Positions 43,730 to 52,617 of a stretch of 64,000 nucleotides of DNA are shown here, piece after piece (position 1 is the stretch's first letter; each line of letters starts with the position of its first letter). The position numbers were made by a program, and so were the translations under genes. The notes beneath the pieces are model-generated. The model did not search any database. It was not told the DNA's origin and worked only from the letters and a program-made list of their open reading frames with translations. Origin of the DNA: Streptomyces griseorubiginosus (GTDB taxonomy: Bacteria; Actinomycetota; Actinomycetes; Streptomycetales; Streptomycetaceae). The stretch lies in contig NZ_WVUG01000004.1 of assembly GCF_017614965.1 (NCBI RefSeq), forward strand, positions 17,380 through 81,379, in the 5' to 3' direction.

Positions 43730-43745
43730 TTGAGAGCGCTCTCAA
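43730..43745 (-). promoter_or_regulatory. LacI/CebR-type operator of the GH16 gene
   Basis: TTGAGAGCGCTCTCAA is a perfect 16-bp palindrome with the central AGCGCT of LacI/GalR-family sites. It is close to the CebR site TGGGAGCGCTCCCA and shares GAGCGCTCT with the 6059 site. It lies 10 bases downstream of the -10 element, overlapping the probable transcription start, so repressor binding would block initiation. Confidence 0.75.
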
Positions 43746-43754
43746 AGTGGCCCC

Positions 43755-43783
43755 AATGTGCTCCCGCTCACACCGGTCGTCAA
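43755..43783 (-). promoter_or_regulatory. promoter of the GH16 gene
   Basis: On the minus strand TTGACG (43778-43783) and CACATT (43755-43760) are 17 bases apart. The -35 is consensus and the -10 is weak. The palindromic operator follows directly, and the start codon is about 65 bases downstream. Confidence 0.55.
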
Positions 43784-43866
43784 GACTTAAAACAAGGAAA
43801 GTCCTTCCGGCGCGGGTGAGTTCACCCCATGAATGCCGTTTGTGCCAGGACCTGTTGCGAAGGCCC

Positions 43867-45105
43867 CTAGACGGCGCTCCCCGCCTTCCACCGGTCCCAC
43901 GACAGGTTCCAGCCGTTGAGACCGTTGGCCGGATCCACCGTCCGCTCGCCGGAGTTCCTGACGATGACGACGTCCCCGAGCATTGAGCTCTTGTAGAACT
44001 TGTAGCCGTCCACGTCGGGGTCGTTCGCGCCCTTCGCGTCGTGCAGACCGACGCAGCCGTGACTGGTGTTCTCGTGGCCGAACACCGAGGTGGACGCCCA
44101 GTAGTTGCCGTGCACGAAGGTGCCCGAGGTGGTCAGGCGCTGGGCGTGCGGCACGTCCGGGATGTCGTACTCGTCGCCGAGGCCGACCGTGGAGGACTCC
44201 ATCCGGGTCTGCTGGAACCGCTCGCTGATCACCATGATCCCGGACCAGGTGGTGTGCCGGGCGTCGCCGCCGGAGACCGGGTAGGTGGCGATGGTCTCCC
44301 CGTCCCGCTCGACCACCATCTCCTTGCCCGCCAGGTCGACGGTGCTGATCTGGGCGCGGCCGATGTGGAAGGTGACGTCCTTGTGCTGGACGCCGTAGAC
44401 GCCCTCGGTGCCCTGGACGTCCTTCAGACGCAGGCTGAGGGTGATCTTCGTGCCGGACGCCCAGTACGTCTCGGGCCGGAAGTCCAGCCGGGTGTCGCTG
44501 AACCAGTGGCCGACGACCTCGACGGCGGGCTCGGCGGTGACGGTGATGGCCTTCTGCACGGCCGCCCTGTCCTTCACGGCGTGCGTGAAGTTGATCGACA
44601 CGGGCATGCCGACGCCGGAGGTCGAGTCCGCCTCGGGCGTGAAGTAGCCGACGAAGGTCTCGCCGGGCGACTTGGTGGTGAAGGTCGCGGTCCGCGCCGA
44701 GCTGCCCTCCGGGGTGGCGGTCACCGTGTACTTCGTGCCCGAGTAAGGGTTTCTCGCCGACGTCCACCGGGTCCTGGCCGCGTTGAACGAACCGGCCAGC
44801 GTCGAGCCGTCGTTGCCGGTGACCTTGACCGACGCGAGCGTGCCGCCGGTCACGGTGACCTCGACCGGGTTCGCGAAGTCGGCCTTCCTGGTGCCGTCGG
44901 CGGGGGTGACCGAGACCACCGGCCTCCTCGCCGCCGCCTTCGCGGACGCGGCGGGCGTGGCCGTGTCCTCGGAGGCGCCCGCCGAACCGCTGCACCCGCT
45001 CAGTACGGCGGCGGCCGGTACGACGCCGAGCGCGCCGAGCACACCGCGCCGGGACCACCTCCCCGACCGCTGCGAGGACCGGTTCGATATGTGCGAGACG
45101 CCCAC
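43867..45105 (-). CDS. L,D-transpeptidase lipoprotein
   Basis: A 412-residue lipoprotein: RRGVLGALGVVPAAAVLSGC is the signal with lipobox Cys. Two Ig-like domains (about 60-150 and 155-250) precede the YkuD catalytic domain (about 255-385), whose active-site motif HGNYW-x8-SHGCVGLHD contains the nucleophile Cys. It forms 3-3 peptidoglycan crosslinks and matches the LdtMt2-like architecture common in Streptomyces. The GTG at 45103-45105 has AGGAAGG six bases upstream, so I prefer it over the frame opening 24 bases earlier. No operon partner; a terminator hairpin separates it from the exporter gene upstream. Confidence 0.92.
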   Translation of the reverse strand: MGVSHISNRSSQRSGRWSRRGVLGALGVVPAAAVLSGCSGSAGASEDTATPAASAKAAARRPVVSVTPADGTRKADFANPVEVTVTGGTLASVKVTGNDGSTLAGSFNAARTRWTSARNPYSGTKYTVTATPEGSSARTATFTTKSPGETFVGYFTPEADSTSGVGMPVSINFTHAVKDRAAVQKAITVTAEPAVEVVGHWFSDTRLDFRPETYWASGTKITLSLRLKDVQGTEGVYGVQHKDVTFHIGRAQISTVDLAGKEMVVERDGETIATYPVSGGDARHTTWSGIMVISERFQQTRMESSTVGLGDEYDIPDVPHAQRLTTSGTFVHGNYWASTSVFGHENTSHGCVGLHDAKGANDPDVDGYKFYKSSMLGDVVIVRNSGERTVDPANGLNGWNLSWDRWKAGSAV

Positions 45106-45177
45106 GGCAGGCCTTCCTGGGATTTCCACCTTGTCCGGATGGATCCTGCGCGGCGCGTATGTGCTGATCCTTTGAAA

Positions 45178-45227
45178 GGCCGGGCCGCTTCCTGAGATTC
45201 CGGTGAGGACTCCCCGGGGGCCCGGCC
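45178..45227 (-). terminator. hairpin terminator after the MMPL exporter
   Basis: GGCCGGGCC (45178-45186) pairs with GGCCCGGCC (45219-45227), leaving a loop of about 32 bases. It lies between the MMPL stop (45266) and the L,D-transpeptidase start (45105), both leftward, so it would end the exporter transcript. The long loop lowers certainty. Confidence 0.45.
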
Positions 45228-45265
45228 GTTCCGCTTCAGTGCCTTTCGGTTCAGTGCCTTTCGGT

Positions 45266-47395
45266 TCAGCGGCTCGCCAGCTCGACCGGCTCCGCTGCCT
45301 CCTCGCTCACCCCGAACCGCTCGTGCGCCCGCCGCAGCGGCCTCGGCGCCCACCACGCCCGCCGCCCCAGCAGCGCCATCGTCGCCGGGACCAGCAGCAT
45401 CCGTACGACCGTCGCGTCGATCAGCACCGCGAGGGTCAGTCCGAGGCCGATCTGCAGGATCGGGGAGAAGCCGCCGGTCATGAAGGCGCCGAAGACGACG
45501 GCCAGCAGCAGCGCGGCGCAGGTCACCACGCGCCCGGAGCGGCGCAGACCGGTCACCACGGCCTCCTGGTCGTCCCCGGTCAGCCGGCGCGCCTCGCGCA
45601 TCCGGGCCAGGATGAACAGCTCGTAGTCCATGGCCAGTCCGAAGGCGATGGCCACGATCAGCGGTGGCGCGGTCAGACTCAGGGCACCCAGGCCCTCGGC
45701 GCCCAGCGCGCCGGCCAGATGACCGTCCTGGAAGACCCACACCACCACACCGAGCGCGGCGCCCAGGCTGAGCAGCGTGGTCAGGATCGTGCGCAGCGGG
45801 ATCAGCACCGAGCCCGTGAAGGCGAACAGCAGCGCGAAGATGCCCACGAGCACGGTCAGGGCGGCCCAGGGCGCCCGGTCGGCGAGCATCGCGCGGAAGT
45901 CCACGAGCCGGGCGGCCTGCCCGGTGACCTGCACGGGCTGCGAGCCGCGCAGCTCCCGCACACGATGCACCAGACCGGTCGCCGCCGCGCCGTCGACCCG
46001 GCCGGAGGGCTGCAACTGCACGACCCTCACCCCGCCGGGCAGCGCACGGACCTCGGCGGCCTGGGAGAGGGCGCGGATCCGGTCGGCGGTCACCGCGTCG
46101 GTGCCGGGCTTCAGGACGACCGTGACCGGCGAGACGCCCGTACCGGGCGCGAAGTGGGCGCCGACGGTGTCGTACAACTGCCGTGCCTCGGTGCTCGACG
46201 GGAGCTGGGTGGCGTCCCCGATCTCGATCCGCATGCCGGTGACGGGCAGGGCGAGGACCAGCAGGGCCGGTACGACGGCTGCGAGCACGGCGATCCGGCG
46301 GCGGGCGGCGAAGCGCGCGAGGCGGGCGAAGAAGCGGCCCTCCTCGCCCTCCGGCCGGGCCTTCGCGGGGGCGATCCGCGCGCCGAACCGCGTCAGCAGC
46401 GCGGGCAGCAGCGTCACCGCGGCCAGCATGTCGACGACCACGACCGCCGCCACCGCGAGGCCCATGCTGCGCAGGAACACGCTCGGGAAGACCAGCAGTC
46501 CGGTGAGGCTGACGGCGACGGTGAGTCCGGAGAACAGCACGGTCCGCCCGGCCGCCGCGACCGTACGGTGCACGGCCTCGACCACGTCCTCGGTGTGCCG
46601 GCGTTCCTCGCGGAAGCGGACCAGCATCAACAGGGCGTAGTCCACGGCGAGTCCGAGCCCCAGCATGGTGGTGACCTGGATCGCGTACACCGAGATGTCG
46701 GTGACCTGGCTGAAGCCGGACAGCGCCAGGAACGCGCCCGCGATCCCGCTGACCGCGATCACGAGCGGCAGCCCGGCCGCGCGCAGACCGCCGAACACCA
46801 CGAGCAGCAGGGCGAGTACGACGGGCAGGGAGATCAACTCGGCGTTGCGCACGTCCTCCTGGGCCCGTTCGCCGAGTTGCTTGCCCAGCAACGGGCCGCC
46901 GCTGACGTGCACGTCGGGCGCCTCGATCCGCTTGATGCGCGCGGCGGCCGCGTCGACGGCCTTCTCCTCGGCGTCGTCGCCGAGACCGCCCTCGAGGGTG
47001 ACCGGGACGATCAGGGCGCGCCCGTCGCGCGCCGTGAGCCCGCGGGTGGTGTACGGATCCGGTACGGCGGCGACCCCGGGGACGCGACGCACGTCGGCGA
47101 CGGCCCGTTCGACCTGGGTGCGCAGGCCGGCGTCGGTCACCGCGACGCCCGCCACGACCCCGGTGATCGACTCACCGGTCGGATCGGTCCGGTCGAGGTA
47201 CTGGGCCGCGTGCTCGGACTCGGTGCCGGGGACGTCGGGCACGTTGTCGGAGAGCCGCCCGAAGACGCCCGTCCCGAGCCCGAAGCCGAGCAGCAGGAAG
47301 AGCAGCCAGAGCAGGATCACGGTGAGCGGACGGCGGGTGGCCGTCCGGGCGAGGACGGAGAGCACGGTCCCTCCCTGCGGGGCGTCGGTGGACAT
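45266..47395 (-). CDS. MMPL-family (RND-type) membrane exporter
   Basis: A 709-residue protein with the duplicated RND architecture. Each half has one helix, an extracytoplasmic domain and five further helices. The MMPL signature GLGLAVDYALLMLVRFREERR appears in the first half (about residue 250) and AFGLAMDYELFILARMREARR in the second (about 585), with the Asp-Tyr pair that relays protons. Streptomyces members export lipids or small molecules, mycobacterial MmpL proteins lipids. No lipid synthesis gene is adjacent. The ATG at 47393-47395 has a GGGGGC ribosome-like stretch; the frame extends upstream but as low-complexity sequence. Confidence 0.9.
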   Translation of the reverse strand: MSTDAPQGGTVLSVLARTATRRPLTVILLWLLFLLLGFGLGTGVFGRLSDNVPDVPGTESEHAAQYLDRTDPTGESITGVVAGVAVTDAGLRTQVERAVADVRRVPGVAAVPDPYTTRGLTARDGRALIVPVTLEGGLGDDAEEKAVDAAAARIKRIEAPDVHVSGGPLLGKQLGERAQEDVRNAELISLPVVLALLLVVFGGLRAAGLPLVIAVSGIAGAFLALSGFSQVTDISVYAIQVTTMLGLGLAVDYALLMLVRFREERRHTEDVVEAVHRTVAAAGRTVLFSGLTVAVSLTGLLVFPSVFLRSMGLAVAAVVVVDMLAAVTLLPALLTRFGARIAPAKARPEGEEGRFFARLARFAARRRIAVLAAVVPALLVLALPVTGMRIEIGDATQLPSSTEARQLYDTVGAHFAPGTGVSPVTVVLKPGTDAVTADRIRALSQAAEVRALPGGVRVVQLQPSGRVDGAAATGLVHRVRELRGSQPVQVTGQAARLVDFRAMLADRAPWAALTVLVGIFALLFAFTGSVLIPLRTILTTLLSLGAALGVVVWVFQDGHLAGALGAEGLGALSLTAPPLIVAIAFGLAMDYELFILARMREARRLTGDDQEAVVTGLRRSGRVVTCAALLLAVVFGAFMTGGFSPILQIGLGLTLAVLIDATVVRMLLVPATMALLGRRAWWAPRPLRRAHERFGVSEEAAEPVELASR

Positions 47396-47570
47396 GCCCC
47401 CAGGCTGGTGCGGGCGGGTGCGCCCCCGGATCGCCGGAGCGAGCGGTTTCGAGTCCTCGGCCGCGCGGGGGAGACGGGGCTGCGGCTCACCCTCCAGGGG
47501 GAGGCGGGAATCGTTCCGGTCGCGGCGGAGGTTGACGCAATCACCACACCCGCCCGTCGAGGAGCGCCCC

Positions 47571-47972
47571 GTGTCCGAGGAATCCCCCGTCCGCGAACTC
47601 CGTCTCGTCGTCACGGCGTCCGACTACGACGAGGCGCTGCGCTTCTACCGGGACGTCCTCGGCCTGCCCGAGCGTGCCGCCTTCTTGTCTCCCGACGGCC
47701 GGGTCGCCATCCTGGAGGCGGGCCGGGCCGCCCTGGAGCTGACCGATCCGGGGCACGCCGCATTCATCGACGAGGTGGAGGTGGGGCGGCGCGTGGCCGG
47801 GCGGATCCGGGTCGCCTTCCAGGTGGACGACTCCACCGCCGTCACGGCACGGCTCGCCGCCGCCGGAGCCGGCGTCCTCGCCGAGCCGACCCGCACGCCC
47901 TGGAACTCCCTGAACTCGCGGCTCGAGGCCCCGGGCGCGCTCCAGCTGACCCTCTTCGAGGAACTCGGCTAG
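47571..47972 (+). CDS. VOC-superfamily glyoxalase-like protein
   Basis: A 133-residue protein of the glyoxalase fold: LRLVVTASDYDEALRFYRDVLGLPER (about 9-34) and RIRVAFQVDDSTAVTARLAAAGAGVLAEPTRTPWNSLNSRLEAPGALQLTLFEEL (about 78-132). The C-terminal Glu and a few polar residues could bind metal, but the usual first His is replaced (LRLV). The substrate is unknown. GTG start at 47571 with GAGGAG eight bases upstream. Its stop overlaps the convergent response-regulator gene by 4 bases. Confidence 0.85.
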   Translation: MSEESPVRELRLVVTASDYDEALRFYRDVLGLPERAAFLSPDGRVAILEAGRAALELTDPGHAAFIDEVEVGRRVAGRIRVAFQVDDSTAVTARLAAAGAGVLAEPTRTPWNSLNSRLEAPGALQLTLFEELG

Positions 47973-48637
47973 GGAGCTCCGGGTGCGACCAGACCCGTCT
48001 CGTACGCGCAGATCACCGCCTGCACCCGGTCCCGCAGGCCGAGCTTGCTCAGGACGTTGCTGACGTGGGTCTTGACGGTGTGCTCGCTGACGAAGAAGGC
48101 CGTGGCGATCTCGGCGTTGGACAGACCGCGGGCCAGCAGCCGCAGGGTCTCCGTCTCGCGGGCGGTCAACACCTCCAGACGCTGCGGGGTGGCCGAGGCG
48201 GCGGCCTCCTCCCGGCGGCGCCGGACGACGTCCGCGACCAGGCGCCGGGTCACCGTGGGCGCGAGCAGGGAGTCGCCGGCCGCGACCACCCGCACGGCGT
48301 GCACCAGGTCGTCGCGGCGCACGTCCTTGAGGAGGAAGCCGCTGGCGCCCGCGTACAGCGCCTCGTACACGTACTCGTCGAGGTCGAACGTCGTCAGCAT
48401 GACGACCTTGCACGCGGACCGGGCGCACACCCGCCGGGCCGCCTCCAGGCCGTCCATCTCCGGCATGCGGATGTCGAGGAGCAGCACGTCCGGCGCGTGC
48501 CGGTGCACCGCCGCGACCGCCTCGGCGCCGTCCCCGGCCTCCGCGACCACCTCGATGTCCTGCTGGGCTTCGAGGATCATGCTGAACCCGCTGCGCACGA
48601 GTTCCTGGTCGTCGGCCACGACCACGCGGATGCTCAC
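47969..48637 (-). CDS. NarL/FixJ-type response regulator
   Basis: A 222-residue regulator. The receiver domain has VVVADDQELVRSG (acidic pair), the phospho-acceptor Asp in DVLLLDIRMPEMDG (about residue 54), VMLTTFD (Thr) and the Lys in LLKDV. The C-terminal LuxR helix-turn-helix reads LTARETETLRLLARGLSNAEIATAFFVSEHTVKTHVSNVLSKL (about 152-195). It is coupled to the sensor kinase by a 4-base overlap. The target may be itself or the neighbouring MMPL exporter; neither is proven. Confidence 0.94.
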   Translation of the reverse strand: MSIRVVVADDQELVRSGFSMILEAQQDIEVVAEAGDGAEAVAAVHRHAPDVLLLDIRMPEMDGLEAARRVCARSACKVVMLTTFDLDEYVYEALYAGASGFLLKDVRRDDLVHAVRVVAAGDSLLAPTVTRRLVADVVRRRREEAAASATPQRLEVLTARETETLRLLARGLSNAEIATAFFVSEHTVKTHVSNVLSKLGLRDRVQAVICAYETGLVAPGAP

Positions 48638-49818
48638 CCCAGCGCCGCCTGCCGGTCCGCCGCGACGGGCAGCCGTACGGCGACCCGGAAGCCGCCCTCC
48701 GGTCCCCGTCCGGTGTCCGCGCTCCCTCCGCAGGCGGCGGCCCGCTCCTGGATGCCGATGAGCCCGTGTCCGCCGCCCGGCTCCGCCGGGCCCCGTCCGT
48801 CGTCGGTCACCGTCAGGGTCAACGCGTCCTCCGTCCAGTCCAGTTCGACCGTCGCCGAGGCAGCGTACGCATGCTTCACGGTGTTCGTCAGGGCCTCCTG
48901 CGCCACCCGGTAGGCGGCGACCTCTGCGTCCGGCGGCAGCGCCCTCGGCTCGCCCGTCGTGCGCAACTCCACGCGCAGCCCGGTGGATTCACCGACCCGG
49001 CGCACCAGCCCGGGCAGGGCCGCCGTCCCCGGCTGGGGTGAAGTGCGGTCGCGGGGCTCCTCCTTGAGCACGCCGAGGATCCGCCGCAGCTGCGCCATCG
49101 CGTCCCGGCCGGCCGTCGCGATCGCGTCGAAGGCGGCCTCCGCGCGCTGCGGATCGCTGCGCACCACGACCGGTCCCGCCTCCGCCTGCACCACCATCAG
49201 GCTCACCGCGTGGGCGAGGACGTCGTGCATGTCCCGGGCGATCCTGGCCCGTTCCTGCGCGATGGCCCGTGCGGTGTCCGCCGCCCGCTCGCCCTCCAGA
49301 CGCCGGGCCCGGTCCTCGACCGCGGCGGTGTACGCGCGCTGCACCCGGGCGAGCGTGCCGAGCCCGTACGCGCACACGATCGTCAGCAGATGGAAGGCGT
49401 ACTCGAAGGGCCGCGCGTTCTCCTTGTGCTGCATGGTCAGCGTCGTGCCGAGCAGCCAGCCCGCCAGCATCAGGCGGCGCTGCCAGGCGGGCGAGCGGGC
49501 GGCCAGCGTGTACAGCACGACGAGGCCGCCCCACACCACGTCCGGCGGCGGCGCGTGGTAGACGGCCATCGCGGGCGTCGCCGCGGAGATCACCCACGCG
49601 GTGGCGAAGGGCGCGCGCCGCCGCCACACCAGCGGCACCGCGGTCGCCGCGCCGAGCAGCCAGCCCAGCAGGCTGAGGCGGTCGTCGCCCTCGTCGGGAA
49701 ACAGCCACTGCAGGGACACGGCGAACAGCACGAGCGCGGCGAGGGCGGTGTCGACGACGTACGGATTGGCGGCACGCACCCGCGCGGCGATCCGCGGGAT
49801 CCAGGAGGACGGGGACAT
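48634..49818 (-). CDS. sensor histidine kinase (HisKA_3 type)
   Basis: A 394-residue kinase. The N-terminus holds about five membrane helices between residues 25 and 150 and no sizeable extracellular sensor. The phospho-acceptor His is in RARIARDMHDVLAHAVSLMVVQAEAG (about residue 205). The ATP domain has LTVTDDGRGPAEPGGGHGLIGIQERA (about 345-370). This is the short Streptomyces DesK-like class that senses membrane or envelope states. The ATG at 49816-49818 has GAGGAG six bases upstream, better than the TTG six codons earlier. It pairs with the response regulator through an ATGA overlap. Confidence 0.93.
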   Translation of the reverse strand: MSPSSWIPRIAARVRAANPYVVDTALAALVLFAVSLQWLFPDEGDDRLSLLGWLLGAATAVPLVWRRRAPFATAWVISAATPAMAVYHAPPPDVVWGGLVVLYTLAARSPAWQRRLMLAGWLLGTTLTMQHKENARPFEYAFHLLTIVCAYGLGTLARVQRAYTAAVEDRARRLEGERAADTARAIAQERARIARDMHDVLAHAVSLMVVQAEAGPVVVRSDPQRAEAAFDAIATAGRDAMAQLRRILGVLKEEPRDRTSPQPGTAALPGLVRRVGESTGLRVELRTTGEPRALPPDAEVAAYRVAQEALTNTVKHAYAASATVELDWTEDALTLTVTDDGRGPAEPGGGHGLIGIQERAAACGGSADTGRGPEGGFRVAVRLPVAADRQAALG

Positions 49819-49954
49819 GAGCGGCTCCTCGGACAAGGGCCGTTCCAGTATCCCGACGAGCGGAGGCCCGCGCCTCGCCGGTGAGAGGGATATGCGACCC
49901 GAGAAACCCCGAGGAACCCCGAGGAACAGGGACCGACAGCCCTCGCGATGCCGC

Positions 49955-50710
49955 TCAGGGCTCCTTCGGCGGCCGCCAGCCCAGGGCTCGGGAGATTCCT
50001 CGTGCCGCGAGCCGTACCGCCGGTATGAGGACCGGGATCTGGGCGTCGGACTGCGGCACCACCACCGACACCGCGGCCGTCACCGTGCCGCCCGGTCCGC
50101 GTACCGGTGCGGCCACCGACAGGGCGTCGTCGGTGACCTGCCGGCTGCTCACCGCGACCCCCGTGCGCCGTACCTCGGCCAGCACCCGGCGCAGTCGTGC
50201 CGGGTCGGTGATGGTGTACGGCGTGAAGGCCGCGAGCGGGCCCGCGCAGTACTCGTCCTGGGAGTCCGGGTCCGCGTGCGCCAGCAGCGCGAGCCCGACC
50301 CCCGTGGCGTGCAGCGGCCAGCGCGCGCCGACCCGGATGTGCACGCCGACCGCCGACCGCCCCGACAGCCACTCGATGTAGACGACCTCCCGCCCGTCCC
50401 GCACCGCCATCTGCACGTTCTCGTGGGTGGCCTCGTACAGGTCCTCCAGGTACGGCAGCGCGATCTGCCGCAGTGCCAGTCCGCGCGGGGCGAGTGCCGC
50501 GACCTCCCAGAGCCGGAGCCCGACGTGGTAGACGCCGGACGCGTCCCGCTCCAGCGCGCCCCAGTCGGTGAGCGCGCCGACCAGGCGGTGCGCGGTGGTG
50601 AGGGTCAGCCCGGCCCGTCGGCTGATGTCCGTCAGGGACAGCGCCGGGTGCTCGTGGTCGAACGCTGCGAGCACGGACAGCAGCCGGTCGGGCGCGGAGC
50701 GGAGGGTCAT
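49955..50710 (-). CDS. IclR-family transcriptional regulator
   Basis: A 251-residue regulator with an N-terminal winged helix (DRLLSVLAAFDHEHPALSLTDISRRAGLTLTTAHRLVGALTDWGALERD, about 8-57) and an IclR effector domain (about 75-245) with VQMAVRDGREVVYIEWLSG, HATGVGLALLAHADP and VSVVVPQSDAQIP. It usually senses small acids or aromatics. Its ATG overlaps the stop of the secreted alpha/beta hydrolase by 4 bases, so hydrolase and regulator are co-expressed, and it probably regulates that promoter (52121-52149). Confidence 0.92.
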   Translation of the reverse strand: MTLRSAPDRLLSVLAAFDHEHPALSLTDISRRAGLTLTTAHRLVGALTDWGALERDASGVYHVGLRLWEVAALAPRGLALRQIALPYLEDLYEATHENVQMAVRDGREVVYIEWLSGRSAVGVHIRVGARWPLHATGVGLALLAHADPDSQDEYCAGPLAAFTPYTITDPARLRRVLAEVRRTGVAVSSRQVTDDALSVAAPVRGPGGTVTAAVSVVVPQSDAQIPVLIPAVRLAARGISRALGWRPPKEP

Positions 50711-52077
50711 GGCCGGGCGTCTCCGGGGTGCGCGAGGTCGTAGGGACGGGGGTAGGGGGCCGGACGGTAGTTCACGTACCGTGCCGCGGACGTCGAATCC
50801 TCGCGCGCGGCACGGGAGTTGAGGACCGCCGGTGAGGTGTCCCAGCGGCCCGTGTCGAGGCGGTGCTCCAGGGTGTGCAGCGCCCCGAGCATCTCGCCGG
50901 AGGTGAAGGCGCAGTGTCCGGGGCCGTCGACGTACGCCTGGCTGAGCAGTCGGCCGGATCCGGCCGCGACGGCGGCCCGCCTGTAGGCGCTCTCGGCCTG
51001 GACCGGGATCAGTCCGTCGCCGGTGGTGTGGATGTCGAGCTGCGGGTCGCTCAGCCGGCCGCCGAACACACTGGTGCGCCGCATCCACCGGACGGCCGCG
51101 GGGTCGGCGGATATCCGGGGGGCGCGGTTCAGGGCCGCGAGGTCGGTGCGCAAGGACAGTCCCGCCTCCTTGTAGAGCTCCGTCACCTCTTTGTACAGCG
51201 GGGACCGGCCCAGCATCGCGGTGTAGTCGACGCCGGTGTTCCAGGACATGGTGCCCCCGGCCCGGCTCTCCGCCTCCTGACGCCAGCTGAAGGCGGGAAA
51301 CTGCAGCAGACCGGAGACGGCCGTGTACTGGTTGCGCTCCTGGCCGTCCCAGTCCGTCGGGCCCGGCCGGGTCTGCGAGGGGTCGTTGTAGCCGGGGATG
51401 TTGTGCAGAGCGGCGGCGAGCGCGATGCGGGCGCGGCCGGCGGCGCTCTGCTGGGCCTCGGAGACCTTCGAGGTGAGGGCTTGGGCCGCGCTCACGGCCG
51501 CCGCCTGGTCGGCGAAGCCGGTGAGCGGGATGTTCTCGCCGGGCGCGAGCAGGGTCCGCAGGGCGAAGACGGGGTCGAGGGTGCTGTTCCAGTTGGCGAC
51601 CCCGCCCTGGACCAGCCCGCACATCGACAGCGAGCCGTCGAAGCGGTCCGGGTGCCGCTCGGCGAGGGTCGTGGTGACCAGTCCGCCGTACGAGGTGCCC
51701 CAGGCGATCGTCCGCCGGGCGGTGCCGAACTCCGTGGTGAACACATCGAGGGTGGCGAGCTGGTCCGGTACCGCCTGGGTCACCGCCCAGCCGGTCGTGG
51801 CGTACGAGGAGCCGATGAGCGCGTAGCCCTCGGCGAGCAGCTTGCCGGCGGTGGTCGCGTCGGGTGAGTCCTGCGCCGGGTTGGGCACACCGGCGGGGCG
51901 GTAGCCGTGGCTGTAGAGCAGCACGGTGCCGTTCCAGTGGGCGGGCACGTCCATCGAGTACGTGGCACCCGAGGGGAGCCGGCCTTCGACATGGGCGTCC
52001 GTGGCCGCCTGGGCGGGTACGGCGGCGGCCGCGCCGAGGGTGAGGGTCAGCGCGGCGAGGCGGATGCGGGTCTTCAC
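50707..52077 (-). CDS. secreted alpha/beta hydrolase
   Basis: A 456-residue exported protein: MKTRIRLAALTLTLGAAAAVPAQA is a Sec signal peptide. The mature part has an alpha/beta-hydrolase core, with the nucleophile elbow GTSYGG (about 140-145), the oxyanion strand LLYSHGYRP (about 54-62) and the catalytic His in GPGHCAFTSG (about 395). The Asp is probably in LDIHTTGDGLIPV. It could be a peptidase, lipase or tannase-like enzyme; the long lid region (about 165-330) is not diagnostic. The GTG start has GGAAGG upstream. A -35/-10 pair lies at 52121-52149, and IclR is translated right behind it. Confidence 0.82.
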   Translation of the reverse strand: MKTRIRLAALTLTLGAAAAVPAQAATDAHVEGRLPSGATYSMDVPAHWNGTVLLYSHGYRPAGVPNPAQDSPDATTAGKLLAEGYALIGSSYATTGWAVTQAVPDQLATLDVFTTEFGTARRTIAWGTSYGGLVTTTLAERHPDRFDGSLSMCGLVQGGVANWNSTLDPVFALRTLLAPGENIPLTGFADQAAAVSAAQALTSKVSEAQQSAAGRARIALAAALHNIPGYNDPSQTRPGPTDWDGQERNQYTAVSGLLQFPAFSWRQEAESRAGGTMSWNTGVDYTAMLGRSPLYKEVTELYKEAGLSLRTDLAALNRAPRISADPAAVRWMRRTSVFGGRLSDPQLDIHTTGDGLIPVQAESAYRRAAVAAGSGRLLSQAYVDGPGHCAFTSGEMLGALHTLEHRLDTGRWDTSPAVLNSRAAREDSTSAARYVNYRPAPYPRPYDLAHPGDARP

Positions 52078-52120
52078 ATGAGGTCCCTTCCGGTGGGGCG
52101 TGCGGGACGAAACCCCGGTG

Positions 52121-52149
52121 AAGTTAGGCACTCACGATTCGGCAGTCAA
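52121..52149 (-). promoter_or_regulatory. promoter of the hydrolase-iclR pair with MarR-like half site
   Basis: On the minus strand TTGACT (52144-52149) and TAACTT (52121-52126) are exactly 17 bases apart. The -35 is embedded in CAAGTTATTGACT, which resembles the CAACAACTATTGAC repeats upstream of the SDR gene, so the nearby MarR protein may also bind here. Confidence 0.6.
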
Positions 52150-52191
52150 TAACTTGCACAACATTAACCTCGGCGGAGTGCGCGCACGACA

Positions 52192-52617
52192 TCAGCCCAG
52201 TCCGTCCTCGGCGATCCGCAGCAGCAGTGTGTGCAGCGTCTCCCGCTCGGCCGGACCGAGGGGGCCCAGCAGGTCGTTGGTCACGCGCAGGCCCGCCTCG
52301 TCCGTGTCGCGCAGGAAGGCGCGGCCGTCCCCGGTCAGGACCACGATGCGGCTGCGGCGGTCGTCGGGGGAGGGGCGGCGCTCGGCGAAGCCCAGCTTCT
52401 CCAGGTCGTCGACCAGGCCGACGATCGCGCTCGGGTCGTACCCGAGCCGGGCGCTCAGCTCGCGCTGCAGGGCCCCCTCGGAGCCGGCGAGGAAGCGGAG
52501 TACGGCGTAGTGCCGCAGGCGCAGCCCCGACTCCTGCAGGAACGTGTTGAACAACTGCCCCGAGCGCAGACCGAGCCGGTAGAGCAGATAGCCCGTGTCC
52601 GCGTGCAGGCCGCGCAT
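52192..52617 (-). CDS. MarR-family transcriptional regulator
   Basis: At least 141 residues with the MarR winged helix: LRHYAVLRFLAGSEGALQRELSARLGYDPSAIVGLVDDLEKLGFAERRPSPDDRRSRIVVLTGDGRAFL (about 35-104), flanked by dimer helices. Upstream and in frame lies the protein-like stretch ISRQHAKNAASIDADEPW, preceded by AGGGAG, but its first codon is ATC. Either an AUC start is used at 52669-52671 or the shorter ATG at 52615-52617 is correct. It is divergent from the SDR operon, and MarR-type repeats overlap that promoter. Ligand unknown; a CoA ester or aromatic acid fits the operon. Confidence 0.88.
   Translation of the reverse strand: MRGLHADTGYLLYRLGLRSGQLFNTFLQESGLRLRHYAVLRFLAGSEGALQRELSARLGYDPSAIVGLVDDLEKLGFAERRPSPDDRRSRIVVLTGDGRAFLRDTDEAGLRVTNDLLGPLGPAERETLHTLLLRIAEDGLG

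Noticed and set aside
45203..48913. 1236-codon plus-strand open frame
   Set aside because: It lies antisense to the MMPL exporter and response regulator. Its translation is Gly/Arg/His/Asp-rich low-complexity sequence with no domain, as usual for antisense frames in high-GC DNA.
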